Below, one piece after another: positions 1 to 8,288 of a stretch of 64,000 nucleotides of DNA. This DNA comes from Chryseobacterium tagetis (GTDB lineage Bacteria > Bacteroidota > Bacteroidia > Flavobacteriales > Weeksellaceae). Each line of letters opens with the position of its first letter. Positions within the stretch are counted from its first letter, which is position 1. The notes below the pieces were generated by a model. The model was not told where the DNA came from and ran no database searches. It worked only from the letters and a program-made list of their open reading frames with translations. The stretch covers positions 186,001-250,000 of the forward strand of contig NZ_JAERSE020000001.1 of assembly GCF_016735585.2 (NCBI RefSeq), read 5' to 3'. The position numbers and the translations under genes are program-made.

Positions 1-1
1 T

Positions 2-151
2 TTTGAAATAAGTGCGGGAGTGAAAAACATATTTGATGTAAGTACAGTCAGAAATTCCATACAATCCGGAAATGCTCACAGTGCAGCAGCAACTGATCAG
101 AATCTTTTCTATGGCAGAAGTTATTTTGCCCGTCTAAATTATAATTTCTAA
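2..151 (+). CDS. TonB-dependent receptor, C-terminal fragment
   Basis: The open frame runs in from the left edge and encodes 49 residues before a TAA. It contains GVKNIFDV, a typical last-strand motif of TonB-dependent outer-membrane receptors, and ends in LNYNF with a terminal Phe, as outer-membrane beta-barrels do. Its place 10 bases before a HmuY-like gene and a heme ABC transporter suggests a heme or hemoprotein receptor. The substrate is inferred from context; the start lies outside the window. Confidence 0.8.
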   Translation, partial: FEISAGVKNIFDVSTVRNSIQSGNAHSAAATDQNLFYGRSYFARLNYNF

Positions 152-161
152 AATAGTTACA

Positions 162-1250
162 ATGAAAAAAATAATATTGGGTCTTTTAGTAGCAACATCT
201 TTCATCAGTCAGTCGTGTATTAATGACAATGAAGATCCTATTGCAGTATCTCCGGTTGAAGGAGCTATTATCGATCCTACAGTAGGAGGAGCTACACAGC
301 CCAATCAGGTTTGGTTTGATTTAAGTGAAAATAAAGAAGTTCTTACAAAAAGAACAGATTGGGATCTTGCATTGTACTCCGGAAGTGAATTTAAAGTAGT
401 TTTGAATTCATCGATCATGATGGCAGCAGGTAAAATTCCTAACGCTACCAATATCGATGCAGTGACAGCAGCAGATGTTGCTTCTTTGGAAAACGATGTC
501 CAAGTGGCCAACTTTAATCCTGCCAATGAAATTTATATTGATGACGTGAAAGGAGATTTCCCTTCAGGATATACGGCTATTGAAGAAATAAAACTGACAG
601 ATGCAGAAAATGGAATTTATCTTCTTAATATGGGGAAAGATATTTATACAGGTTCTGTTGCTGCGGGCTCTGTAGTTACCAGTGGTGATGCAAGAGGATG
701 GATGAAAATTCAGGTGGTGAGATCAGGAGATGGGTACAAAGTAAAATATGCAGAACTTAATGCTACCAATCACAAAGAAATCACAGTGGCTAAAAATACA
801 GCATATAATTTTAATTTCTTAAGTCTGAAAAATAATAAAGAAGTATTTATTCAGCCTGAAAAAAAGAAATGGGATTTATGCTTTACAGTATTTACAAATA
901 TTATTACAGGAGCAGGAAGCTATATATATGCTGATTTTGTGAACAACAATAATGTAGGTGGAGTAGGTGCTTATGAAGTAAAAGTGACGGCTCCGGCATC
1001 AGGAATTGAAACTTATAATAACTTCAAAGCATCAGATATAGACCAGTCTAAATTTATCTATGATGATCACAGAGTAATTGGTGCTAACTGGAGGAATCCT
1101 GTAGGGGCAAATGGTTTAGAAGTGTATAACGATCGTTTCTATGTAATTAAAGATGCTGACGGATATTATTTTAAACTCAGATTTACGAGATTAACGAATG
1201 CCCAGACAGGGGAAAGAGGATATCCTCAATTCGAATATAAGCCTTTATAA
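162..1250 (+). CDS. HmuY-like heme-binding lipoprotein
   Basis: A 362-residue protein with a lipoprotein signal peptide (hydrophobic core, then Cys19 followed by acidic INDNEDP), so probably anchored in the outer membrane. Two similar Trp-Asp segments (TDWDLALYSG near 66 and KKWDLCFTVFTN near 235) and the overall layout recall the HmuY family, in which a lipoprotein captures heme and passes it to a TonB-dependent receptor. It sits between the end of such a receptor and hmuTUV, which fits that role. The family call rests on motif resemblance and context. Heme-ligand residues cannot be assigned from the sequence alone. Confidence 0.75.
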   Translation: MKKIILGLLVATSFISQSCINDNEDPIAVSPVEGAIIDPTVGGATQPNQVWFDLSENKEVLTKRTDWDLALYSGSEFKVVLNSSIMMAAGKIPNATNIDAVTAADVASLENDVQVANFNPANEIYIDDVKGDFPSGYTAIEEIKLTDAENGIYLLNMGKDIYTGSVAAGSVVTSGDARGWMKIQVVRSGDGYKVKYAELNATNHKEITVAKNTAYNFNFLSLKNNKEVFIQPEKKKWDLCFTVFTNIITGAGSYIYADFVNNNNVGGVGAYEVKVTAPASGIETYNNFKASDIDQSKFIYDDHRVIGANWRNPVGANGLEVYNDRFYVIKDADGYYFKLRFTRLTNAQTGERGYPQFEYKPL

Positions 1251-1279
1251 TACTTAAATAAATCAAATAATAGTAGATC

Positions 1280-2158
1280 ATGAAAAAATTCATTCTTGCA
1301 GCTTCTGTGCTTGTGGCAGTGTACTCTTGTAAAAAAGAAGCAGGAAAACCGACAGAAAATACAACTGAAGTTTCTTCTGAAGCTCCAAAATCAAATAATA
1401 AAATCGTTACCCTTAATGGCGGAATTACAGAAATTGTAGCTGCTTTAGGTCACGAAAAAGAAATCGTAGGAACAGACGTTACAAGTACTTATCCGGAATC
1501 TTTAAAAGCTACGGCTAAAGATTTAGGGCACATGAGATCAATGACGATTGAGCCGATCATGGCTGTTTCTCCAACATTGATTTTAGCTTCAGATAAAGAC
1601 ATCAATCCTGAATTGATGGGAAAAATCAAATCTTCAGGAATCAAAACTGAGGTTTTTCAACAGGAATTTACAGTTGATGGGACTAAAAAATTAATTGCAG
1701 ACGTAGCAAAAGCGATCGGAAATACAGACTATCAAAAGCTTAATAATAAAATCGATGCTGATTTAAAACAGGTTCAACCTATTGCTAAAAAGCCAAAAGT
1801 ACTATTCATCTACGCAAGAGGAAATATGTTGATGGTTTCAGGAAAAAATACTCCAATGGCTGCATTAATCGGTCTTGCAGGGGGAGAAAATGCAGTAAAT
1901 GACTTTGAAGATTTCAAACCATTGACTCCGGAAGCGGTGGTGAAAGCGAATCCTGATGTATTATTCTTCTTTACAAGCGGATTGCAGGGAGCAGGAGGAA
2001 ACGAAGGTGCTTTAAAAATGCCTGGTGTTTCTCAGACAAACGCCGGTAAAAACAAAAAGATTATTGCTATGGACGGAGGCTTGATTTCAAGCTTCGGACC
2101 AAGACTAGGAGAAGCTGCTGTAGGATTAAATAAACTTTTAATTGAAAACACAAAGTAA
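1280..2158 (+). CDS. hmuT: Heme ABC transporter substrate-binding protein (HmuT-like)
   Basis: A 292-residue lipoprotein with Cys17 at the signal-peptide junction and a low-complexity linker to about residue 40, then a periplasmic metal/heme-binding fold. Features include VTLNGGITEIVAALG near 44, the GTDVTSTYPES turn and GHMRSMTIEPIMAVSPTLIL, typical of class III binding proteins for heme or cobalamin. It should deliver heme to the HmuUV importer. It starts 29 bases after the HmuY-like gene and its 3' end overlaps hmuU by 17 bases. A siderophore or vitamin B12 substrate is possible, but the HmuY and HmuS neighbours favour heme. Confidence 0.85.
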   Translation: MKKFILAASVLVAVYSCKKEAGKPTENTTEVSSEAPKSNNKIVTLNGGITEIVAALGHEKEIVGTDVTSTYPESLKATAKDLGHMRSMTIEPIMAVSPTLILASDKDINPELMGKIKSSGIKTEVFQQEFTVDGTKKLIADVAKAIGNTDYQKLNNKIDADLKQVQPIAKKPKVLFIYARGNMLMVSGKNTPMAALIGLAGGENAVNDFEDFKPLTPEAVVKANPDVLFFFTSGLQGAGGNEGALKMPGVSQTNAGKNKKIIAMDGGLISSFGPRLGEAAVGLNKLLIENTK

Positions 2159-3182
2159 ACTATACTTTTACATTACAATAAGTGCCATACTGCTTGTCAT
2201 CATAGCAGTATGGTCGCTTAATACAGGGGTTTACGACTTTGGAGGTAAATCTGCGTTTGAAGTGTTGGGGAAAGTAATAAAAGGAGATCCGGGTTTATCA
2301 TTAAGTGATAAATATGTAGTTTGGGACGTAAGAGCAGCCAGAATTATCATGGCGATTCTTATCGGCAGTATGCTTGCCGTTTCGGGGACAGGATTACAGG
2401 GATTATTTAAAAATCCTCTGGCAACAGGAGATTTAATAGGATTGACATCGGGAGCAACATTACTTGCCGCCATTGCAATTGTTTTAGGAGGGCATTTCAA
2501 GCAGTATCTTCCTGAAGCCGTACAATTTTCATTGGTAGGTATTGCCGCTTTCATCGGTTCTTTTTTATCGATGCTGTTGGTGTACAGAATTTCCACGAGC
2601 GGAGGAAAAACAAATGTGGTCATGATGCTGTTGACCGGGGTTGCCATTACGGCGATCGGGTTTTCCATCACAGGTTTTTTGATCTATATTTCAAAAGACG
2701 ACCAGTTGAGAGATTTAACATTTTGGAATTTAGGAAGTCTGGCTGCAGCAACATGGACGAAGAATATTATTCTGACAGTGGTTTTGGTCATTTCCTATAT
2801 TATTTTATTACCAAAAGGAAAAGCATTGAACGCAATGATGTTAGGTGAAAAAGATGCACAGCATTTAGGAATTAATGTTGAACGTTTAAAAAAACAGATT
2901 ATCATTATCACAGCATTAATGGTAGGGAGTTGTGTTGCGTTTTCAGGGACGATTGGCTTTGTAGGTCTTATTATCCCTTATATTTTAAGACTTTTATTTA
3001 AATCAAACTATTCCTTTATTTTACCCTTATCCGCAATTTGCGGAAGCATTTTATTATTGTTGGCAGATACATTCAGCAGAAGCATTGTTGAACCGTCAGA
3101 ATTACCGATCGGAATTTTGACTGCATTAATGGGAGGTCCTATTTTCATTGCTATTTTAATTAAATTTAAAAAATCACTGTAA
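2142..3182 (+). CDS. hmuU: Heme ABC transporter permease (FecCD/HmuU family)
   Basis: A 346-residue polytopic inner-membrane protein of the FecCD/BtuC family. Family motifs are visible: SGTGLQGLFKNPLATGDLIG near 83, GEKDAQHLGI near 234 (the coupling segment for the ATPase) and SGTIGFVGLIIPYILR near 268. The start is a TTG inside the 3' end of hmuT. The next in-frame ATG lies far inside the first conserved region and would remove the first membrane helix, so the TTG start and 17-base overlap are preferred. Translational coupling to hmuT is inferred. Confidence 0.85.
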   Translation: MKTQSKLYFYITISAILLVIIAVWSLNTGVYDFGGKSAFEVLGKVIKGDPGLSLSDKYVVWDVRAARIIMAILIGSMLAVSGTGLQGLFKNPLATGDLIGLTSGATLLAAIAIVLGGHFKQYLPEAVQFSLVGIAAFIGSFLSMLLVYRISTSGGKTNVVMMLLTGVAITAIGFSITGFLIYISKDDQLRDLTFWNLGSLAAATWTKNIILTVVLVISYIILLPKGKALNAMMLGEKDAQHLGINVERLKKQIIIITALMVGSCVAFSGTIGFVGLIIPYILRLLFKSNYSFILPLSAICGSILLLLADTFSRSIVEPSELPIGILTALMGGPIFIAILIKFKKSL

Positions 3183-3952
3183 TGATAAAGGCGCATCAGA
3201 TAAGTTATAAACATAAAGAATTCAAGATTCTGGATTCTGTTGATGTTCATTTGGAATATGGTGAATTTTTGGCCATTGTAGGCCCGAACGGAGCCGGAAA
3301 ATCCAGTTTGTTAAGTGTTTTGGCGAATGAAGTGAAATCTAAACATCAGATTTTATTTAAAGATAAACATATCAATGATTGGCAGGTGCAAGAACTTTCG
3401 AAACATAAAGCGAAATTTTCTCAGCACAACAGCAACGATATTCCGCTTGAAGTGAAAGATGTTGTGATGATGGGACGTTACCCGTATTTCGATGCACAAC
3501 CAAGACAGGAAGACCATGAAGCCATGAACAATATGATGTACGAAACCGATGTGTTTCACTTAAAAGACAGAGAGTACAATACTTTATCAGGCGGTGAAAA
3601 ACAACGAGTGCATCTTTCCAGAGTCATGGCACAGTTACAGAACGATATTGCCCATAAACTTGTTTTTCTGGATGAACCGTTAAACAACTTAGATATAAAA
3701 CATCAATATAAAGCGTTGGAAATCATTAAAAACTTTACAACAAAAGCAAACTCTGCCATTGTGGTTCTTCATGATCTGAATCTGGCAGCACAATATGCAG
3801 ATAAAATTTTATTGATGAAATCAGGAAAAGTTTCCGCATACGGAACACCAACGGAAGTTTTTACCGCTGAAAATATCAGCAAAGCCTACAACTTTCCCTG
3901 TACCATTTGCGACCATCCGATTACTAATAACCCCATGATCATTTTTGGATAA
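3182..3952 (+). CDS. hmuV: Heme ABC transporter ATP-binding protein (HmuV-like)
   Basis: A 256-residue ABC ATPase. It has a Walker A GPNGAGKSS at 34-42, the signature LSGGEKQR near 138, a Walker B ending LVFLDEP, and a switch His in VVLHDLNLAAQYAD. These and the length match the FepC/HmuV group that energises FecCD permeases. The ATG shares one base with the hmuU stop (TAATG), so translation is probably coupled. It should power heme import across the inner membrane with HmuU. Confidence 0.88.
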   Translation: MIKAHQISYKHKEFKILDSVDVHLEYGEFLAIVGPNGAGKSSLLSVLANEVKSKHQILFKDKHINDWQVQELSKHKAKFSQHNSNDIPLEVKDVVMMGRYPYFDAQPRQEDHEAMNNMMYETDVFHLKDREYNTLSGGEKQRVHLSRVMAQLQNDIAHKLVFLDEPLNNLDIKHQYKALEIIKNFTTKANSAIVVLHDLNLAAQYADKILLMKSGKVSAYGTPTEVFTAENISKAYNFPCTICDHPITNNPMIIFG

Positions 3953-3953
3953 T

Positions 3954-4604
3954 ATGGAAAAAGAAGACTTAAAAATATTAGCGCAAAATCTTGCTAATCC
4001 CCAGGGAGAAAAGGGAATTGAAATAGGCGAGATGATGAATGCTACAAACATAGGAATGACGCTGGAAAGCATTAAAACACTTTTAATAGAAGACGACGAA
4101 ATTATACTTGAAATCGGTCATGGCAACGCAGCCCATGTTAAAAGCATTTTAAACAAAGCTCAGAATGTAAAATATACAGGAATTGATATTTCTGAAACCA
4201 TGCATCATGAGGCGAAAAGGCTGAATGAAGAATATAAGAATCAGGCAGACTTTATTTTGTATGAAGGAGAGAAATTACCTTTTGAAGACAGAGTTTTTGA
4301 TAAAATATTTACGGTAAACACAGTGTATTTCTGGGCGCAACCGATTGAATATTTAAATGAAATCTACAGAGTCTTGAAAGACAACGGAACCTTTGTTTTG
4401 ACATTCGGGCAAAGAGATTTCATGGAAAAACTACCTTTTACCCAATTTGATTTTACATTATATAATACGGACGAAATGGAGGAAACAGTGTCTAAAAGCG
4501 ATTTCAAAAGAATGAAAATCTCTGAAAAAGAAGAAGAGGTAAAAAGTAAAACAGGAAACGAAACCATAACAAGAAATTATACAGTTTTAACCATAAAAAA
4601 ATAA
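3954..4604 (+). CDS. Class I SAM-dependent methyltransferase in the heme operon
   Basis: A 216-residue protein with a Rossmann-type SAM-binding motif ILEIGHGNAAHVKSIL near 50, an acidic post-I strand YTGIDISE, and FDKIFTVNTVYFW, as in Methyltransf_11 proteins. An in-frame TTG lies 9 bases upstream, overlapping hmuV; the ATG just after the hmuV stop is preferred. It is wedged between hmuV and the HmuS-like gene with almost no spacing, so it is very likely cotranscribed with heme uptake. Its substrate is unknown; a role in heme or tetrapyrrole processing is only a guess from position. Confidence 0.75.
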   Translation: MEKEDLKILAQNLANPQGEKGIEIGEMMNATNIGMTLESIKTLLIEDDEIILEIGHGNAAHVKSILNKAQNVKYTGIDISETMHHEAKRLNEEYKNQADFILYEGEKLPFEDRVFDKIFTVNTVYFWAQPIEYLNEIYRVLKDNGTFVLTFGQRDFMEKLPFTQFDFTLYNTDEMEETVSKSDFKRMKISEKEEEVKSKTGNETITRNYTVLTIKK

Positions 4605-4608
4605 AATA

Positions 4609-5637
4609 ATGAGCACATTAGTAAACGATCTTAAGGAAAAATGGGAAGCTTTGAAAGCTGAAAATCCACATTTAAGAATCAGAAATGCAGCTACAGAACT
4701 TGGAGTAAGCGAAGCTGAACTATTGGCAACCAATGTAGGAGAAGGAGTAACGGTGTTGAAGCCGGAATTTAAAGAAATTCTGACTGAAGCTGAACAATTA
4801 GGAAAAGTGATGGCTCTTACCCGTAATGAAGAGTGCGTACACGAAAGAAAAGGGACTTATCTGAACGGAGATTTCAGCAGCCCGCATGCACAGCTTTTCG
4901 TAGGAGAAGATATTGATTTGAGAATCTTCCAAAACCATTGGAAATTTGCTTTTGCAGTCGTAGAAGGAGACAGAAAAAGCTTACAGTTCTTTGGAAAAGA
5001 CGGATTAGCTTTACACAAGATTTATTTGACAAAAGACAGCAACGAAGCTGCTTTTGATGCGATTGTTGAAAAATTCAAAGCAGAAGAGCAGACTTCAACA
5101 TTCGAATTTGAAGCGGTAGCTCCAAAAGCTGAAGAAAAAGCAGATGCGGATATTGATGTAGAAGGTTTCCAAAAAGCTTGGACAGAATTGAAAGATACTC
5201 ATGATTTCTTCATGATGACAAGAAAATTCGGAGTAAGCAGAACTCAGGCGTTAAGATTGGCTCCGGAAGGATTCACTAAAAAAATCGACAACGCAAAAGT
5301 GGTAAACGTACTTGAAGATGCTGCTGAAAAACAATTACCGATCATGGTATTTGTTGGAAACAGAGGAATCATCCAGATCCATACGGGAACTGTGACAAAA
5401 ACACTTTGGCACCAACAGTGGTTCAATGTAATGGATCCTGATTTCAATTTACACCTTGACGTTACGAAAATTGCTGAAGCATGGATCGTAAAGAAACCAA
5501 CAGAAGATGGTGAAGTAACGGCTATTGAAGTATTTAACAGTGAAGGAGATTTCATCGTTCAGTTCTTTGGAAAAAGAAAACCGGGAATCCCTGAATTACA
5601 AGAGTGGAAAGACCTTGTAGCAGGGTTGGAAAAATAA
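4609..5637 (+). CDS. hmuS: Hemin-degrading/heme-trafficking factor (HemS/HmuS/ChuS family)
   Basis: A 342-residue cytoplasmic protein built of two related halves, about 1-170 and 180-342. Each has the same order: a start like FQKAWTELKDTHDFFMMTRK, an ALTRNEE/KVVNVLEDA segment, a basic Gly turn, then HxxW or HQQWFNVMD and a final FFGK (LQFFGKDGLA; VQFFGKRKPG). This duplicated layout is characteristic of HemS/ChuS, which bind heme in the cytosol and pass on or break it down. It is the last gene of the heme cluster and is followed by a terminator-like hairpin. Confidence 0.88.
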   Translation: MSTLVNDLKEKWEALKAENPHLRIRNAATELGVSEAELLATNVGEGVTVLKPEFKEILTEAEQLGKVMALTRNEECVHERKGTYLNGDFSSPHAQLFVGEDIDLRIFQNHWKFAFAVVEGDRKSLQFFGKDGLALHKIYLTKDSNEAAFDAIVEKFKAEEQTSTFEFEAVAPKAEEKADADIDVEGFQKAWTELKDTHDFFMMTRKFGVSRTQALRLAPEGFTKKIDNAKVVNVLEDAAEKQLPIMVFVGNRGIIQIHTGTVTKTLWHQQWFNVMDPDFNLHLDVTKIAEAWIVKKPTEDGEVTAIEVFNSEGDFIVQFFGKRKPGIPELQEWKDLVAGLEK

Positions 5638-5657
5638 ATAGTTAGATATTTTTTATG

Positions 5658-5691
5658 AAGCCGTTTTGTTTTTTACAGGGCGGCTTTTTTC
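5658..5691 (+). terminator. Rho-independent terminator of the heme operon
   Basis: The arms AAGCCG (5658-5663) and CGGCTT (5681-5686) are perfect complements with a 17-base loop and run straight into a T tract, 20 bases after the hmuS stop. Confidence 0.65.
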
Positions 5692-5767
5692 TTAAGTAAA
5701 AAGGTTATATTGAACACTTGTAAAACGGTAAATTTGTTAAACTATAAAAGCTTTACTTTTCACATAG

Positions 5768-5850
5768 TTTGTCATTCCGTAGGAATCTAAACAAAATTAT
5801 TAGAGAATAAACTGGAGGTATTGAAGCTTGGATTCCTACGGAATGACAAA
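5768..5850. repeat. Inverted repeat with perfect 20-bp arms
   Basis: The segment 5768-5787 is the exact reverse complement of 5831-5850; both contain the palindrome-like core GTCATTCCGTAGGAATC. The 43-base spacer has no gene. There is no T tract, so it does not look like a simple terminator. It resembles a small dispersed palindromic (REP/MITE-like) element, but only one copy is seen here. Confidence 0.75.
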
Positions 5851-5899
5851 ATTCTGATGATTTAAACTTTGCGTTAAATTAAAACTATAAAAAATAAAA

Positions 5900-6772
5900 A
5901 TGAAACATATTTTCATCGCGATATTGCTTGTTGTTTTTGGTTCATTGAGTGCCCAAAACTTCAAACCGTATCAGTTTTATGATAAAAAAGGAAAAGAAAT
6001 TAAGACGGAGAAATTAGTTAAAGAACTAGCTGATTACGATGTGGTTTTCTTTGGTGAAAATCATAACAATTCAATCAACCACTGGCTTCAACTGAAAATT
6101 ACCGAAGCTTTATATGCTCAGAAAAATGGACAGCTTATTTTGGGAGCAGAAATGTTTGAAAGAGACAATCAGTCTCAGCTAAACCAATATTTAAGTGGGA
6201 AATTTGATGCTAAAACTTTAAAAGATTCGGCGCGTTTGTGGAGTAATTTCACAACAGATTACAAACCTTTGGTAGATTTTGCGAAAGATAAAAAACTAAA
6301 TTTTATTGCGACTAATATTCCGAGAAAATATGCCTCTCAAACAGCAAAAGAAGGCTTAGAATCTCTGAATAATTTATCTGCAAAAGAAAAAACATACATT
6401 GCTCAGCTACCTATTAAAGTAACTTTGGATACGCCCGGTTATCCGGAAATGAAAACCATGATGGGAGATCATGCAGACGGAACAAAAGTGATGAACTTTA
6501 TTTCCGCTCAGGCGATAAAAGACGCTACCATGGCGGAATCTATTCTGAAAAATATGCAGGCTGGAAAGACATTTATCCATTACAACGGAAATTACCACAG
6601 TAAAGAATTTGGCGGAATTTACTGGTACATCAAACAGAAAAACCCCAACCTGAAAATGGCGGTGATCTCCGTGTTTGAATCCGAAACCCCTGAATTAAAA
6701 GTTCCTGAAAAAGACTACATTCCGACGGATTTCAATCTTATTATTCCGAGTGATATGACGAAAACGTATTAA
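5900..6772 (+). CDS. ChaN-like heme-associated (Tiki/EreA-fold) protein, secreted
   Basis: A 290-residue protein with a Sec signal peptide (MKHIFIAILLVVFG, cleavage near SLSAQN). The motifs VVFFGENHNN near 48 and ILGAEMFERDNQ near 81, with a late FIHYNGNYHSKEFGG, match the ChaN/DUF399 family, whose Campylobacter member binds stacked heme. Unlike many ChaN proteins there is no lipobox Cys. It lies directly after the heme uptake operon on the same strand, separated by a terminator and an inverted repeat, so it probably has its own promoter. A heme or iron role is inferred from family and position. Confidence 0.78.
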   Translation: MKHIFIAILLVVFGSLSAQNFKPYQFYDKKGKEIKTEKLVKELADYDVVFFGENHNNSINHWLQLKITEALYAQKNGQLILGAEMFERDNQSQLNQYLSGKFDAKTLKDSARLWSNFTTDYKPLVDFAKDKKLNFIATNIPRKYASQTAKEGLESLNNLSAKEKTYIAQLPIKVTLDTPGYPEMKTMMGDHADGTKVMNFISAQAIKDATMAESILKNMQAGKTFIHYNGNYHSKEFGGIYWYIKQKNPNLKMAVISVFESETPELKVPEKDYIPTDFNLIIPSDMTKTY

Positions 6773-6850
6773 GAAAGAGCCAGGTAAAAAGTAAAAAGAA
6801 TCAAGTTTGGAAAGTCGGAAATAGTTAGATTACGACATAATATCAATAGG

Positions 6851-6871
6851 AACGGGCTTTAGCCCGTTTTT
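6851..6871 (+). terminator. Short strong hairpin terminator after the ChaN-like gene
   Basis: AACGGGCT and AGCCCGTT form a perfect 8-bp stem (6851-6868) followed by T residues. Confidence 0.7.
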
Positions 6872-6920
6872 GTATGTCAAAAAAGTTAATTGGTTTTAAC
6901 CAAAACGTCATTGCATTAAT

Positions 6921-6928
6921 TATATTTG
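6921..6928 (+). promoter_or_regulatory. Bacteroidota -7 box upstream of the PDF-like gene
   Basis: TATATTTG matches TAnnTTTG and ends 17 bases before the start codon. No TTG sits at the ideal -33 distance. A 6-bp-arm palindrome TTGGTT-TT-AACCAA lies at 6890-6903 and could be an operator. Confidence 0.5.
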
Positions 6929-6945
6929 TATAACATCTTTCAAAA

Positions 6946-7575
6946 ATGAAAAAACTACCTTTTCTGCTTATCCTTTTCATTGGTTTATTCCATGCTCAGA
7001 AACTGACTTCCAACGAGATTTCAATCATCAATCATGGTGATATCAATTCAGCGTTATCAATATATCAAACGATAGATGAACATCAGCATAAAACGTTATT
7101 AAGCCTTTCCACAGAAATCGATACGTTGGATAAAAACACAGCAGTTTTAGTCAAAAGGATGAAAGCATCTTTGCTGTCAACCGATGGTGGAGTAGGAATT
7201 GCAGCTCCTCAGGTTGGGATCAACAGAAAAATTATCTGGGTGCAGCGTTTTGATAAGCAGGGCGAACCTTTGGAATATTTCATCAATCCAGTAATTGTCT
7301 GGAGATCTGAATTACAGAATCTCGGTCCGGAAGGCGATTTATCGATTCCAGATTTCAGAGACCAGTTTTACAGAAGCAAAGTGATCCAATTGGAATATGT
7401 TGATTTGAAAGGTCAGAAATATTCAGAAATTGTAGAAGGTTTCACCGCAGTTATTTTCCAGCACGAAATCGACCATCTTTTTGGAATTTTGATCTCAGAT
7501 AAAAAAGAAAAAGAGAAAAATGATGCTTATCAACAGGTAGATGCTTTTAAGAAAAGCGGTTCTGTAACGAGATAA
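6946..7575 (+). CDS. Secreted peptide-deformylase-like protein with Cys-to-Asp metal-site change
   Basis: A 209-residue protein with a signal peptide (MKKLPFLLILFIGLFHAQ) and a peptide deformylase domain from about 60 to 190. Motif I is GVGIAAPQ (82-89) and motif III is QHEIDH (172-177), holding both metal-binding His. Motif II, EGCLS in active deformylases, reads EGDLS (129-133), so the Cys metal ligand is Asp131 (codon GAT at 7336-7338, two bases from any Cys codon). The signal peptide is also odd, since N-terminal deformylation is cytoplasmic. It may be a hydrolase with another substrate or a degenerate relative. Confidence 0.8.
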   Translation: MKKLPFLLILFIGLFHAQKLTSNEISIINHGDINSALSIYQTIDEHQHKTLLSLSTEIDTLDKNTAVLVKRMKASLLSTDGGVGIAAPQVGINRKIIWVQRFDKQGEPLEYFINPVIVWRSELQNLGPEGDLSIPDFRDQFYRSKVIQLEYVDLKGQKYSEIVEGFTAVIFQHEIDHLFGILISDKKEKEKNDAYQQVDAFKKSGSVTR

Positions 7576-7592
7576 CTTTAGCTTAGATTATT

Positions 7593-8225
7593 CTACTGTT
7601 TATTATTAATATCTTCCACCATTTTAATGATTTCCAGAAAGTCATCTTCTTTTTTGAAAGCTTTTATTTTTTCAACTACTTCAGGATAATCTTTGAAAAG
7701 AATATATAGATTTTCTTTGGCTTTCTCATATTTCTTTTCTTTCATTCTGATCATATAAGGATAAGCATATAATTTTTTGTCGGGATCGTTGGAATCCTGA
7801 AAGATAAAATTCGGATAATCTTCTATCACTCTTGCAATGGCGTTATAGCCTCTTATTGAGGTGAAATAAATATTGAATTTCCCTTCCGAAATCACTTCAC
7901 CAAAGGTCTCCGTAATCTTTGTCGGACTTCCAATCAAAGCATAATTCTCGGCATAGGCAGAGAAATTATATAAAGGAACAAATCTCATATTTTCCGAAGA
8001 AAAGCTGACAATATCATTAGGTGTGTATTTTGTAGGTTTTTCTTTTTCGGCTGTTCTGAAACTTAATTTATCATTTTGGCTCGGATACCATTTGATCTGC
8101 CCGCTGAGTTCGGATTGATCTTTAAGCGTGACTTTTCCATCGGCAAACTCTGTGGCAAAAGCATATTTCTGTGCGTAAGAAAAAAGTGTACTTACAATTA
8201 AAATTAGACTGAAGATTTGTTTCAT
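7593..8225 (-). CDS. Secreted protein of unknown function
   Basis: A 210-residue product starting MKQIFSLILIVSTLFSYAQ, a clear Sec signal peptide; a TTG or ATG further upstream is possible, but the ATG at 8225 puts the signal at the N-terminus. The mature part is a beta-rich region to about 120 (FADGKVTLKDQSELSG...), then a charged helical tail rich in Lys and Glu. A -7 box TATTTTTG lies at 8256-8263. I do not recognise the family. It converges on the deformylase-like gene with an 17-base gap. Confidence 0.7.
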   Translation of the reverse strand: MKQIFSLILIVSTLFSYAQKYAFATEFADGKVTLKDQSELSGQIKWYPSQNDKLSFRTAEKEKPTKYTPNDIVSFSSENMRFVPLYNFSAYAENYALIGSPTKITETFGEVISEGKFNIYFTSIRGYNAIARVIEDYPNFIFQDSNDPDKKLYAYPYMIRMKEKKYEKAKENLYILFKDYPEVVEKIKAFKKEDDFLEIIKMVEDINNKQ

Positions 8226-8288
8226 GATATTGGTGTTATTTGAATTTTTGAAATCCAAAAATATTAAATTATTCTGTCTTTAAAAGAA

